NCBI RefSeq assembly: GCF_003853705.1
Contig: NZ_QTQI01000033.1
Span: 20,489 to 84,488 of the forward strand
Direction: 5' to 3'
DNA length: 64,000 nucleotides
DNA from: Burkholderia sp. Bp8992
Lineage (GTDB): Bacteria; Pseudomonadota; Gammaproteobacteria; Burkholderiales; Burkholderiaceae
Shown piece after piece: positions 37,303-47,272 of this stretch. Position 1 is the stretch's first letter, and each line of letters opens with the position of its first letter. A model generated the notes under the pieces. It searched no databases. It was not told the origin of the DNA and was given only the letters and a program-made list of their open reading frames with translations. The position numbers were made by a program, and so were the translations under genes.

Positions 37303-38526
37303 TCACGCCGCGCGCGGCGCCGGAAACGCATGGCGGCGTGCGCGCCACGCGCCGATCCACGCGGCCGCCAGCAGCGCGACGAGCACCCACGGAATCGCAC
37401 CCGCGCCCGTCGCGCCGAGCAGCATCCCGCCCGCGATGCCGCCACCGGCGATCGCGAGATTCCACACCGTCACGAGCATCGACTGCGCGACGTCAGCCGA
37501 CTCGCCCGCCGCGTTCGCGGCAGCGGTCTGGAACAGCGTCGGTGCGCCGCCGAACGCGAGTCCCCACAGCGCGACACCCGCGTAGACGATCGCGATCCCG
37601 GAACCGGCGCCGAGCATCAGCGCCGCGAGCGCGAACAGCGCGATGCTGGCGAGCGTCAGCTGCCGTTGCGCCGCGCCGATCCAGGCGCCCGTCAGCGCGA
37701 TGCCGGCCAGCGACGCGATCCCGAACACGAACAGCACCACGTCGACCTGCGCGCCCATCCGCACGCCTGCCAGGAACGGCGCGACATACGTGTACAGCAT
37801 GTTGTGTGCGAGCACGTACGCGAACATCACGGTCAGCACCGGCCGCACGCCGGGCAGCGTCATCACGCCGAGCACCGGCTCGCGTGCGCCGGCGGGCTGC
37901 CCTGGATAGTCGGGCACGCGCAGGCGGATCCAGCCGATCAGCGCGAGCGCGGCCAGCGTGATCAACGCGAACGCGACACGCCAGCCGAACAGCGCGCCGA
38001 GCGCGGTGCCGGCCGGAATGCCGATCGACATCGCCGCCGGTATGCCGAGCATCGCGACCGCGATCGCGCGGCCGCGCAGCGATGGGTCGACCATCCGGCT
38101 CGCATAGCCGGCCAGCAGCGCCCACAGCAGGCCGGCCGACATCCCCGCGACGAACCGCGCGGCCAGCGTGAGCGCGTAGTACGGCGACACGGCCGTCAGC
38201 GCGTTCGATACGACGAAGCCGGCCAGCGCCGCGAGCAACAGGCGGCGCCGGCGCATCGCGCGCGTCGCGGCAACGAGCGGAATCGCCGCGACGATCGAGC
38301 CGAGCGCGTAGACGGTCACCAGTTGGCCGATCAGCGCCTCGGTCACACGCAGGTCGGCGCTCATCAGCGGGAGCAGGCCGGCCGGCAGCGCTTCGGTGAG
38401 CACCGTGATGAAGCCGGCGGTGGCCAGCGCGAGCAGGTTCGCGACGGGCAGGCGCGCACCGGCCAGCGTGGCCGAATCCGCCGGACGATCGGCAGCGCGC
38501 TCGGAAACGGATACGCACTCGCTCAT
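37303..38526 (-). CDS. MFS transporter, drug:H+ antiporter (arabinose efflux) type
   Basis: A 407-residue twelve-segment transporter. It opens with ANLLALATAGFITVLTEALPAGLLPLMSADL, the pattern of the AraJ/DHA1 efflux group, and continues with VYALGSIVAAIPLVAATRAMRRRRLL (loop 2-3) and LGIPAAMSIGIPAGTALGALFGWRVAF (motif C-like). It probably exports a small hydrophobic compound or sugar; the substrate is unknown. The start at 38526 has CGGAG before it and overlaps the stop of the serine hydrolase gene as ATGA, so the two are coupled. Confidence 0.87.
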   Translation of the reverse strand: MSECVSVSERAADRPADSATLAGARLPVANLLALATAGFITVLTEALPAGLLPLMSADLRVTEALIGQLVTVYALGSIVAAIPLVAATRAMRRRRLLLAALAGFVVSNALTAVSPYYALTLAARFVAGMSAGLLWALLAGYASRMVDPSLRGRAIAVAMLGIPAAMSIGIPAGTALGALFGWRVAFALITLAALALIGWIRLRVPDYPGQPAGAREPVLGVMTLPGVRPVLTVMFAYVLAHNMLYTYVAPFLAGVRMGAQVDVVLFVFGIASLAGIALTGAWIGAAQRQLTLASIALFALAALMLGAGSGIAIVYAGVALWGLAFGGAPTLFQTAAANAAGESADVAQSMLVTVWNLAIAGGGIAGGMLLGATGAGAIPWVLVALLAAAWIGAWRARRHAFPAPRAA

Positions 38527-39719
38527 GGCGCACTCCGATCGTCGACGCCATACACCGCATCGCGCACATCGGTGACGATGCGCCCGTGCATCCCTTCGTA
38601 TAACGTATTGGTCAGTGCCACCACCGTCAGCCCTGCCGCCCGGTCGACGAACCACGCATGCCCGTAGGCGCCGCCCCAGCGCCAGGTGCCGACCGATTCC
38701 GGCGATTGCGCGGCCACCGGGTCATGCAGCACGGAAAAGCCGAGCCCGAAGCCGAACCCCGGCGCGTCCGGCAGGTCGTGCGCGCCCGGCTGGATGCGTG
38801 ACATCTCGTCGATCCAGCGCGGTGCGAGCCAGCCGTCGAGGCCCGTGCGCAGCGTATCGAGCAGCGTCAGGCAATCGTGCGCGGTGCCGACCATGCCCGC
38901 GCCGCCCGACGGCCACGCGGTCGCATCGAACGCGCGCGCCGGCTCGAAACGGATGCCGACCGTGCCGTCGAACACCGGCACGAGCTCGTCGTCGGCCATC
39001 CGGCGCGGCGCGCCCGGCGTGCTCACGTAGGGCGTCGCGACGCGCGCGGCGTCATGCGCGACGAATCCGGTATCGGCCATCCCCAGCGGCGTCGTGACGA
39101 GCGCGGCCACGGCATCGGCGAGCGGCCGGCCGTCGACCGCTTCGATCAGCGCGCCGACCACGTCGGTCGCGAGCGAATAGTCCCACGATGTGCCGGGCGC
39201 GAACCGCAGCGGCACACGAGCGATGCGCCGGACGTTCTCCGCCAGCGACAGGCCCGCGCGATCCATCCCGTCGGACACGCCGGCGCGCGCATACGGGCCG
39301 TCGCCATCGGCTTCGAGAAAGCGGTAGCCGAGCCCGGCCGTATGCGACAGCAGATGCCGCAGCGTGATATCGGCACGCGTGCCGTCGGGCAGCGTCGGCT
39401 GGAACGCCGGCAGCCAGCGCGCGACCGGCTCGTCGAGCCCGATGCGCCCTGTCGCGACCAGCCGCATCGCGGCCGCCGTCACGATCGGCTTCGACACCGA
39501 CGCGAGCCGGAACACCGTGTCCTCGCGCATCGGCGTGCCGGCTTCGCGATCGGCCAGCCCGGCCGCGCGTGCATAACGCAACTCGCCGTCGCGCGCGACC
39601 AGCACGACCGCGCCGACCGCGCGCGCGTCGGCCATCGCACGATCGAGCACGGCGTCGAGCCGCGCGCGCAGCGCGGCGTCCGGCTCTCTGCGGTGGGTGG
39701 GGACAGACAGGGATGACAT
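38523..39719 (-). CDS. Beta-lactamase-family serine hydrolase
   Basis: A 398-residue protein of the class C beta-lactamase/esterase fold. The nucleophile motif SxxK is seen as LASVSKP, the tyrosine motif as WDYSLATDVVG, and the third box as GHAWFVDRAAG. Such proteins include esterases, transesterases and D-aminopeptidases; true beta-lactamase activity should not be assumed. There is no signal peptide, so it is probably cytosolic. The start at 39719 (MSSLSVPTHR) follows CGAGG. It leads a two-gene unit with the MFS efflux gene and is divergent from a LysR regulator. Confidence 0.87.
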   Translation of the reverse strand: MSSLSVPTHRREPDAALRARLDAVLDRAMADARAVGAVVLVARDGELRYARAAGLADREAGTPMREDTVFRLASVSKPIVTAAAMRLVATGRIGLDEPVARWLPAFQPTLPDGTRADITLRHLLSHTAGLGYRFLEADGDGPYARAGVSDGMDRAGLSLAENVRRIARVPLRFAPGTSWDYSLATDVVGALIEAVDGRPLADAVAALVTTPLGMADTGFVAHDAARVATPYVSTPGAPRRMADDELVPVFDGTVGIRFEPARAFDATAWPSGGAGMVGTAHDCLTLLDTLRTGLDGWLAPRWIDEMSRIQPGAHDLPDAPGFGFGLGFSVLHDPVAAQSPESVGTWRWGGAYGHAWFVDRAAGLTVVALTNTLYEGMHGRIVTDVRDAVYGVDDRSAP

Positions 39720-39801
39720 GGCGTGACCTCGAACGATGAAGGAACGCCCATCGTAGGGAGCCGGCGCGGGAAGAAAAACCGGGGTAGAGTTCCGGACACT
39801 C

Positions 39802-39817
39802 CGGACATCGATGTCCG
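39802..39817. promoter_or_regulatory. Palindromic operator between serine hydrolase and LysR genes
   Basis: CGGACATCGATGTCCG is a perfect 16-base palindrome, 16 bases before the LysR start codon. The half-site is also present upstream: TCCGGACA occurs at 39791-39798 and again at 39800-39807. Three copies of one half-site in the gap between a divergent pair suggest an autoregulated LysR operator. Confidence 0.6.
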
Positions 39818-39832
39818 TAATCGGGGCCCAGC

Positions 39833-40717
39833 ATGGAAAATCTTGGCGGTTTCGTCGTGTTCGTCCAGGTCGCGGAAACGCGCAGCTTCGTCGCGGCCGG
39901 CCGCGCGCTCGGACTGTCGGCATCGGCGATCGGCAAGCGTATCGCGCGGCTCGAGGCGCGCCTGAACGTGCGGCTCTTTCACCGCAGCACGCGCAGCATC
40001 ACGCTGACGGCCGAGGGCGCGCGCTTTCTCGAACGGTGCCGGCGCGTGATCGCCGAAATCGACGCGGCCGAGCAGGAACTCACGCACAGTGCCGAAGCGC
40101 CGCGCGGGCGCCTGCGCGTGAGCCTGCCGACGATCGGCACGCTGCTGCTGCCGGTGCTCGCCGATTTCATCGCCGCGTATCCGGAGATCGAACTCGACAT
40201 CGATTTCAGCGACCGGCTCGTCGACGTCGTCGATGAAGGCTTCGACGTGGTGCTGCGCACGGGCCAGCCGTCGGATTCGCGGCTGTCGTCGCGACTGCTC
40301 GGCCATTTCCGCCAGCACCTCGTCGCGTCGCCCGGCTACCTCGACCGGCACGGCACGCCGCGCACGCCGGCCGATCTCGCGCGGCATCGCTGCCTGCACT
40401 ACCGCTTCCCGAGCAGCGGCAGGCTCGAGATCTGGCCGCTGCGCGCGCCGCGTGACGGCACGCCGCCGGAGGTACCCGTCTCGATGGTCAGCAACAACGC
40501 CGAGACGCGCCTGTGCTTCGCGCTGCGCGGGCTCGGCATCGCATGCCTGCCCGAGTTCTTCGTGCGCGACGCGCTCGACGACGGCAGGCTGCGCGCCGTG
40601 CTCGACGACCACGTCGCGAGCCGCACGCCGTTCTACGTGCTGTGGCCGTCGGGCCGCCATCCGATGCCCAAGCTACGCGCATTCGTCGACTACATGGCCG
40701 AGCACCTGCGGCTCTGA
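39833..40717 (+). CDS. LysR-family regulator
   Basis: A 294-residue LysR regulator of the CrgA/PecT-like group. The winged helix is FVVFVQVAETRSFVAAGRALGLSASAIGKRIARLEARLNVRLFHRSTRSITLT, and the effector domain begins at about residue 90 (GRLRVSLPTIGTLLLPVLADFIAAYPEIELDIDFSDR). It is divergent from the serine hydrolase-MFS pair, with palindromic half-sites in the gap, so it probably controls that pair. It converges with the polyol ABC ATPase gene 25 bases away. Confidence 0.9.
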   Translation: MENLGGFVVFVQVAETRSFVAAGRALGLSASAIGKRIARLEARLNVRLFHRSTRSITLTAEGARFLERCRRVIAEIDAAEQELTHSAEAPRGRLRVSLPTIGTLLLPVLADFIAAYPEIELDIDFSDRLVDVVDEGFDVVLRTGQPSDSRLSSRLLGHFRQHLVASPGYLDRHGTPRTPADLARHRCLHYRFPSSGRLEIWPLRAPRDGTPPEVPVSMVSNNAETRLCFALRGLGIACLPEFFVRDALDDGRLRAVLDDHVASRTPFYVLWPSGRHPMPKLRAFVDYMAEHLRL

Positions 40718-40742
40718 GCACCGCAGGCGCACGTGCCGTGCG

Positions 40743-41852
<1,110 letters not shown>

Positions 41853-41914
41853 GATCTGTCTCCGTTCGTTCGTGATGCGCCGCGTTGAAAACGGCGCGCC
41901 TTCGTTCCTGATTG

Positions 41915-42601
41915 CTAGTTCGGCAGCACCGCGCCCGTCGCCTGCCAGCGCGCGACGTAGCCGGGCAGCTCGTGCATGTCGTCGAATACGTGACGCGCGC
42001 CGATCCCGCGCAGCGCGTCGATCTGGGCCGCGGACGCATGCCCGCCGCCGACAAAGCCGAGCACGGTCATGCCTGCCGCGGCGGCCGCGGTGATGCCCGT
42101 CACGCTGTCCTCGACCACGAGGCACTGCGCGGGCGCGACCCCGAGCGTGCGCGCGGCCGCGAGATACACGTCGGGCGCCGGCTTCGGCCGCGCGACCGTA
42201 TCGGCGCAAAACAGCCGGTCGCCGAAGAAGCGTGCGAGGCCCGTGCGCGCGAGCGCCGCCTCGACGTATGCGCGATAGCTGTTGCTCGCGCAGGCCGTCG
42301 TCAACGGGATCGCGGCGAGCGCCGCATCGATGCCGTCGACCATCGGCGCATTGACGGCCGCCGCCTCGACCGCGGCGCGGATTTCGACGACGTCGTCGTT
42401 CGACAGCGTCCGCCCCACCGCCTCGGAAGCGCCGGCCAGCACGCGCTCGATGCGCAGCCCGAGCAGCGGCATCACGGCCGGCCGCACATCGATGCCCGGC
42501 CAGCGCACATCGAGTTCGTGCACGAGCACGTCGGCCGCCACTGCCTCGCTGTCGATCAGCACGCCGTCGCAATCGCAGATCAGGACGTTCGTCGCGCTCA
42601 T
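41915..42601 (-). CDS. HAD-superfamily sugar-phosphate phosphatase
   Basis: A 228-residue HAD hydrolase of the beta-phosphoglucomutase-like subfamily. Motif I is ICDCDGVLIDSE (nucleophile and acid aspartates), motif II TTACASNSYR, motif III lysine RPKPAPDVYL and motif IV VVEDSVTGITAA. It probably hydrolyses a sugar or polyol phosphate; its role may be to remove toxic intermediates or release carbon flow. Its start overlaps the stop of the second permease gene as ATGA, so it is translationally coupled inside the transporter operon. Confidence 0.88.
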   Translation of the reverse strand: MSATNVLICDCDGVLIDSEAVAADVLVHELDVRWPGIDVRPAVMPLLGLRIERVLAGASEAVGRTLSNDDVVEIRAAVEAAAVNAPMVDGIDAALAAIPLTTACASNSYRAYVEAALARTGLARFFGDRLFCADTVARPKPAPDVYLAAARTLGVAPAQCLVVEDSVTGITAAAAAGMTVLGFVGGGHASAAQIDALRGIGARHVFDDMHELPGYVARWQATGAVLPN

Positions 42602-43449
42602 TTGACGGCCCCGAACGTGAGCCCGCGCACGAGTTGCTTCTGCGACAGCCAGCCGACGATCAGGATCGGCGCGACCGCCAGCAGCGACGCCGCGGACAGC
42701 TTCGCCCAGAACAACCCTTCGGGGCTCGAGTACGACGCGATGAAGACGGTCAGCGGCGCCGCGTTCGAGCTCGACAGGTTGATGCTCCAGAACGCCTCGT
42801 TCCACGACAGGATCACGAGCAGCAGCGCGGTCGACGCGAGCCCCGGCAGCGCCATCGGCATCAGCAGGTAGACGATCTCCTGCCACGTCGATGCGCCGTC
42901 GATGCGCCCGGCTTCGAGGATGTCCTTCGGGATTTCGTTGAAGTACGTGAAGGTCATCCACACCGCGATCGGCAGGTTGATCAGCGTGTAGACGATCACG
43001 AGGCCCGACACGGTATCGAGCAGCCCCGCGTTCTTCCACAGCAGGTAGATCGGCACCAGCACGCCGACCGACGGCATCATCTTCGTCGACAGCATCCACA
43101 GCAGCACCTTCTGCGTGCGGTGGTTCGGGAAGAATGCCATCGCGTACGCGGCCGGCACCGCGAACAGCAGCGAGATCACCGTGACGCCGGCCGAGATCAG
43201 CACCGAATTCCACGCGAACGAGAAGTAGTTGCTGCGCGCGAACACCTCGCGGAAGCTGTCGAGCGTCGGCATGAAGAACAGCGTCGACGCGTATGCCTGC
43301 TGCTCGGTCTTGAACGCGGTGATCGCCATCCAGAAGATCGGGAAGAACAGCAGCAGCGCGATCAGCCACGCGAGCGTGCCGGGCAGCGCGCGCCGCACGA
43401 GGTCGAATGCAGCCGGCGCGCGCCGGCCTGCGATAGTCAGGTCGCTCAT
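42598..43449 (-). CDS. smoG: Polyol ABC transporter permease 2 (MalG-like)
   Basis: A 283-residue inner-membrane permease with six predicted segments, starting LAWLIALLLFFPIFWMAITAFKTE. The EAA-loop that contacts the ATPase is DILEAGRIDGASTWQEIVYLLMPMALPGL. It pairs with the permease encoded just upstream. Both its start and its stop lie in ATGA overlaps, with the first permease and the HAD gene, so the three are tightly co-translated. Confidence 0.9.
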   Translation of the reverse strand: MSDLTIAGRRAPAAFDLVRRALPGTLAWLIALLLFFPIFWMAITAFKTEQQAYASTLFFMPTLDSFREVFARSNYFSFAWNSVLISAGVTVISLLFAVPAAYAMAFFPNHRTQKVLLWMLSTKMMPSVGVLVPIYLLWKNAGLLDTVSGLVIVYTLINLPIAVWMTFTYFNEIPKDILEAGRIDGASTWQEIVYLLMPMALPGLASTALLLVILSWNEAFWSINLSSSNAAPLTVFIASYSSPEGLFWAKLSAASLLAVAPILIVGWLSQKQLVRGLTFGAVK

Positions 43450-44399
43450 TTTTCGTACTCCCCCTTCAGGTTGCGCGCGAGCATCCGCACGAGGAAGAAC
43501 GACACGACGTTCGCGACCACCACGGCGATGATGCCGCCCGCGGACGCGAGGCCGACGTCGAACTGCTGCAGGCCGAGCGCATAGATCAGGTACGACAGGT
43601 TGGTCGTCGCGTCGCCGGGGCCGCCGCCGGTCGTCGTGTAGATCTCCGCGAAGATCGACAGCAGGAAGATCGTTTCCATCATCACGACCACGGCGATCGC
43701 ACGCTTCAGGTGCGGCAGCGTGATGTAGAAGAACATCGCGATCGGGCCCGCGCCGTCGATGCGCGCGGCTTCCTTCTGCTCCTGGTCGAGCGACTGGATC
43801 GCGGTGAACAGGATCAGGAATGCGAACGGCAGCCACTGCCACGCGACGATGATGATCACCGCGGTGAGCGGGTAATCGGCGAACCAGTCGATCGGCGTCA
43901 TTCCGAGCGCGCGCATCGCGTTCGCGACGAGCCCGTACACCGGATGCAGGATCATGTTCTTCCAGATCAGCGCGGAGACGGTCGGCATCACGAAGAACGG
44001 TGCGATCGCGAGCAGGCGCGCGACGCCCTGCCCGTAGAACTTGCGGTCGAACAGCACGGCCATCAGCACGCCGCCGACCACCGTGATCGCGAGCACCGCG
44101 CCGATCAGCACGAGCGTGTGCCAGATCGCGGGCAGGAACGACGGATCGGTCGCGAGGAAGCGGTAGTTGTCGAACCCGGCGAAACCCTTCACGTCGGGGT
44201 TCAGCAGGTTGTAGCGCGAGAACGAATACCAGATCGTCATCGCGAGCGGAATCGACATCCACAGCAGCAGCACCGCGACGGACGGCGACACGAGCCAGCT
44301 CGCACCGCCGCGCGCGCGGCGCGGCGCGCCCGGCGGCGACGACGCATCGCCGACCGACGGCGCATGAGCGTGACTCAGGGGAAGACGCAGGTGACGCAT
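43446..44399 (-). CDS. smoF: Polyol ABC transporter permease 1 (MalF-like)
   Basis: A 317-residue permease with six membrane segments, beginning WLVSPSVAVLLLWMSIPLAMTIWYSF. The EAA loop reads QEQKEAARIDGAGPIAMFFYITLPHL. The first 40 residues are a polar cytoplasmic tail. The start at 44399 has GGAGGGACT upstream. It is separated from the binding-protein gene by a 114-base gap with a strong hairpin, and its stop overlaps permease 2. Confidence 0.9.
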   Translation of the reverse strand: MRHLRLPLSHAHAPSVGDASSPPGAPRRARGGASWLVSPSVAVLLLWMSIPLAMTIWYSFSRYNLLNPDVKGFAGFDNYRFLATDPSFLPAIWHTLVLIGAVLAITVVGGVLMAVLFDRKFYGQGVARLLAIAPFFVMPTVSALIWKNMILHPVYGLVANAMRALGMTPIDWFADYPLTAVIIIVAWQWLPFAFLILFTAIQSLDQEQKEAARIDGAGPIAMFFYITLPHLKRAIAVVVMMETIFLLSIFAEIYTTTGGGPGDATTNLSYLIYALGLQQFDVGLASAGGIIAVVVANVVSFFLVRMLARNLKGEYEK

Positions 44400-44460
44400 G
44401 ATCGAAGTCCCTCCGGTTGATGCGCGGGCGCGAACGACCTGCCCGCGTTTCAGCTTCGCC

Positions 44461-44496
44461 GGCCCGCGGCGTGTGCAACGGCGCACGCCGCGGGCC
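44461..44496 (-). ncRNA. Intercistronic hairpin between binding-protein and permease genes
   Basis: GGCCCGCGGCGTG (44461-44473) and CACGCCGCGGGCC (44484-44496) are exact complements, and three further inner pairs leave a loop AACG. The structure sits between the stop of the solute-binding-protein gene and the start of permease 1. In malE-malF and similar operons such stems let the binding protein be made in excess by slowing 3' decay or reducing read-through; the same is inferred here. There is no T run, so full termination is unlikely. Confidence 0.7.
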
Positions 44497-44513
44497 GCAC
44501 GACGGCTGACGCG

Positions 44514-45839
44514 TTACTTCTTGTAGCCTGCCTGCCGCACCGCACGGTCGGCGGCGGCCTGGCCCGCGGCGAGCGCCTGGTCGACCGTCATCTGGCCCGC
44601 GACCGCACCGGCGATCGACTGGCCGACCACCGTGCCGAACGACTGGAATTCAGGAATCCCGACGTACTGCACGCCCGTGTACGGCACCTTCTTCAGCGAC
44701 GGGTCGTTCGGGTCGGCCGTCTCGATCGCCTTCAGCACGAAGTCCGAGAACGGCGCGGCCGCCTTGTACTCGGGCCGCTGATACGTCGACGTACGCGTGC
44801 CCGGCGGCACCGACGCCCAACCCTCGTCCTTGCCGACCATCTCGATGTACTGCTTCGACGTCGCCCACGCGATGAACTTGCGCGCGGCATCCTGCTGCTT
44901 CGACGTCTTCGGCACCGCGAGCGCCCACGCCCACAGCCAGTGCGAGCCCTTCGGCGTGGCGGCGACCGGCGCGGCCGCGAAGCCGATCTTGTCGGCCACC
45001 TGCGACTGCTGCTTGTTGTAGAGCATCCCGGCCGCGACCGTCGCGTCGATCCACATCGCGCACTTGCCCGATGCGGTCAGCGTCAGGTTCTCGTTGAAGC
45101 CGTTCGAGCTCGCGCCCGGCGGCCCGTTCTTCTTCAGCAGGTTCACGTAGAAATTGATCGCCTTCTTCCATTCGGGCGACGTGAGCTGCGCGTTCCAGTT
45201 CTCGTCGAACCAGCGCCCGCCGTACGTGTTCACGACCGTCGACACGAACGCCATGTTCTCGCCCCAGCCGGCCTTGCCGCGCAGGCAGATCCCGTAGGTG
45301 CCCTTCGACTTGTCGGTGAGCTTGTCCGCGAAATCCGCGATCTGGTCGTAGGTCGGCTGGTCGGGCATCTTCAGCCCCTTCGCCGCGAACAGGTCCTTGC
45401 GGTAGAACGTCATCGAGCTTTCGACGTAGAACGGCAGCGCATAGAGCTGGCCGTTGTACGACAGGCTGTCGCGCGCGGTCTTCACGATGTCGTTCAGGTC
45501 GTAGTCGGCCGGCAGGCCCGTCATCGGCGCGAGCCAGCCGCGCTTGCCCCACTGCGGCGTCTCGTAGGTGCCGATCGCCATCACGTCGAACTGGCCGCTG
45601 CCGGTCGTGATGTCGGTCGTCGCGCGCTGGCGCAGCACGTTCTCCTCGAGGATCACCCAGTTCAGCTTGATGTCGGGGTTCGCCTTCTCGAACGCCGGCG
45701 ACAGCTTCTTCAGCTCGATCATGTCGGGGTTGTTCAGCGTCGCGATCGTCAGCGTGCCGGCGGACGCCGCGCAGGCCGCCGTCGCGAGCGCGGCTCCGGC
45801 GAAACAGCGTGCGGCGGCGTCGAGCATCTTTCGTTGCAT
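44514..45839 (-). CDS. smoE: Polyol ABC transporter solute-binding protein
   Basis: A 441-residue periplasmic binding protein of the extracellular solute-binding family 1. The signal peptide is about residues 1-27 (MQRKMLDAAARCFAGAALATAACAASA). The mature part opens with GTLTIATLNNPDMIELKKLSPAFEKANPDIKLNWV. Segments such as YETPQWGKRGWLAPMTGLPADYDLNDI and SSMTFYRKDLFAAKG resemble sorbitol/mannitol-binding SmoE. The start at 45839 follows GGAGACATGCC. Ligand specificity (arabinitol, sorbitol, mannitol, galactitol) is not readable, though the pathway genes suggest more than one polyol. Confidence 0.9.
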   Translation of the reverse strand: MQRKMLDAAARCFAGAALATAACAASAGTLTIATLNNPDMIELKKLSPAFEKANPDIKLNWVILEENVLRQRATTDITTGSGQFDVMAIGTYETPQWGKRGWLAPMTGLPADYDLNDIVKTARDSLSYNGQLYALPFYVESSMTFYRKDLFAAKGLKMPDQPTYDQIADFADKLTDKSKGTYGICLRGKAGWGENMAFVSTVVNTYGGRWFDENWNAQLTSPEWKKAINFYVNLLKKNGPPGASSNGFNENLTLTASGKCAMWIDATVAAGMLYNKQQSQVADKIGFAAAPVAATPKGSHWLWAWALAVPKTSKQQDAARKFIAWATSKQYIEMVGKDEGWASVPPGTRTSTYQRPEYKAAAPFSDFVLKAIETADPNDPSLKKVPYTGVQYVGIPEFQSFGTVVGQSIAGAVAGQMTVDQALAAGQAAADRAVRQAGYKK

Positions 45840-45910
45840 GGCATGTCTCCTGTGATTGTTCGAAATGTCGTCGGTCTTGCGTGGTGTTGCGTCGTTTCCT
45901 TCGCGGCCCG

Positions 45911-47272
45911 TCATGCCGGCCGCTGCATCCCGCACGCGCGCGCATAGTGCGCGATCACGTCGCGTATCCGGTGGCGCACCCAGGCGCGCGGTTCCTTCGC
46001 GAGGCCGCCCGCGCGGCATGCCGCGTAGACATCCGGCAGCCACTGCGCGACGAGCGTCTCCGGCACCGGCTGCCGCGCGAGGTTGCCGAACAGCTGCTCG
46101 ACCGCGGCCGCGACGGCCGGCTGCAGCCAGTAATAGCGGATGCGGTCGCTGTAGCTGAACTGGCGTGCGAGCCGCTGCTCGGTCTCGTCGCCGCGGTAGT
46201 ACGGCGCCCAGTGCTCGGGCTGCGCGCGCATCGCGGTGTCGACGACGTCGCGCAGCCGCGAGCGCTGCGCGACGTCGTCGATCAGCGCATCCTCGATGAA
46301 CGTCAGCGCGAACAGCGCCTCGCGCAGCGCGAACGTCAGCGCGGGGCCGACCTTCAGCACCGCGAAGTGGTCGCGCACGAGCGCGGCGAGCGCGCCTTCG
46401 GTCTGGTAATCGGTCGAATGCGCCTCGAATACGAGGCGAGGTGTCTGCAGGATACTCGCGCCGAGCGACGCCGCCTTCGCACTGTCGTAGTCGAGCACGT
46501 GGCGATCGTCGAAGTCGACACCCGGCTGCGCGACGATCGCGACGACGCGCGTCCATGCATCGTCGAGCCCGGCTGCCGCGAACGCGCGGCGGTGCGCGTC
46601 GAGCGTCGCCGCGATGCTGTCGCTGCGCGTGACCGCGATTCGCGCGATCGCCGCATCGTCCCCGTCGTTCGCACTGCCGCTCACTTCGCCGCCCGGCGTC
46701 GGCACCTCGGTGCCGATCACATAGACGGGCGCGATCCCGGCGCGCTGCGCCGCGTCTTCCGCCGCGCGGCACAGCTCGGCCGCGCGTGCGGCGATCGTGC
46801 GGTCGTCGAGCCGCACCGGATCGTCCGCGCACGCCATGCTCGCATCGAGGTGGATCTTCTCGAAGCCGGCCTCGACATAGGCGGCGACCATCGCGACGGC
46901 CTCGCGCATCGCGTCGGCCGCGCGGCGATGCCGCCACGGATTCGGGCCGAGGTGATCGCCGCCAAGCACGAGCGCCGACGGCGCGAGCCCGCAACGCGCG
47001 GCGATCGCATCGACGTCGCGGCGGAAATCGGCAGGCGTCATGCCCGTATAGCCGCCGAGATGGTTCACCTGGTTGCAGGTTGCCTCGATCAGCAGCGGCG
47101 AACCGTCCGCGCGCGCAGCTTCGCACGCGGCCTCCAGCACGAGCCGGTGCGCACTGCAGATCGAATAGATGCCGCGCTGCGCGTCGGCGCGGTTCGCGTC
47201 GAAGATCATCCGCAGCACCGCGTCCGCATGCGCGGTGCGCGGGCGCACGGCGAAGGACGTCAGGCCGGACAT
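45911..47272 (-). CDS. GatZ/KbaZ-family protein (tagatose-phosphate epimerase or aldolase subunit)
   Basis: A 453-residue protein of the D-tagatose-1,6-bisphosphate aldolase non-catalytic-subunit family. The family hallmark is GIYSICSAHRLVLEAACEAA...LLIEATCNQVNHLGGYTGMTPADFRRDV, followed by LVLGGDHLGPNPWRHRRAADAM and FEKIHLDASMACADD. It is about 30 residues longer than E. coli GatZ at the N-terminus. No catalytic partner (GatY/KbaY) is encoded in the window. In Agrobacterium, a family member next to a polyol transporter works alone as tagatose 6-phosphate 4-epimerase, and that role fits better here. Its start lies inside the last 13 bases of the kinase gene. Confidence 0.87.
   Translation of the reverse strand: MSGLTSFAVRPRTAHADAVLRMIFDANRADAQRGIYSICSAHRLVLEAACEAARADGSPLLIEATCNQVNHLGGYTGMTPADFRRDVDAIAARCGLAPSALVLGGDHLGPNPWRHRRAADAMREAVAMVAAYVEAGFEKIHLDASMACADDPVRLDDRTIAARAAELCRAAEDAAQRAGIAPVYVIGTEVPTPGGEVSGSANDGDDAAIARIAVTRSDSIAATLDAHRRAFAAAGLDDAWTRVVAIVAQPGVDFDDRHVLDYDSAKAASLGASILQTPRLVFEAHSTDYQTEGALAALVRDHFAVLKVGPALTFALREALFALTFIEDALIDDVAQRSRLRDVVDTAMRAQPEHWAPYYRGDETEQRLARQFSYSDRIRYYWLQPAVAAAVEQLFGNLARQPVPETLVAQWLPDVYAACRAGGLAKEPRAWVRHRIRDVIAHYARACGMQRPA

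Noticed and set aside
38523-39719. Calling the serine hydrolase a beta-lactamase resistance gene
   Set aside because: The fold is shared by many esterases, and there is no signal peptide to bring it to the periplasm.
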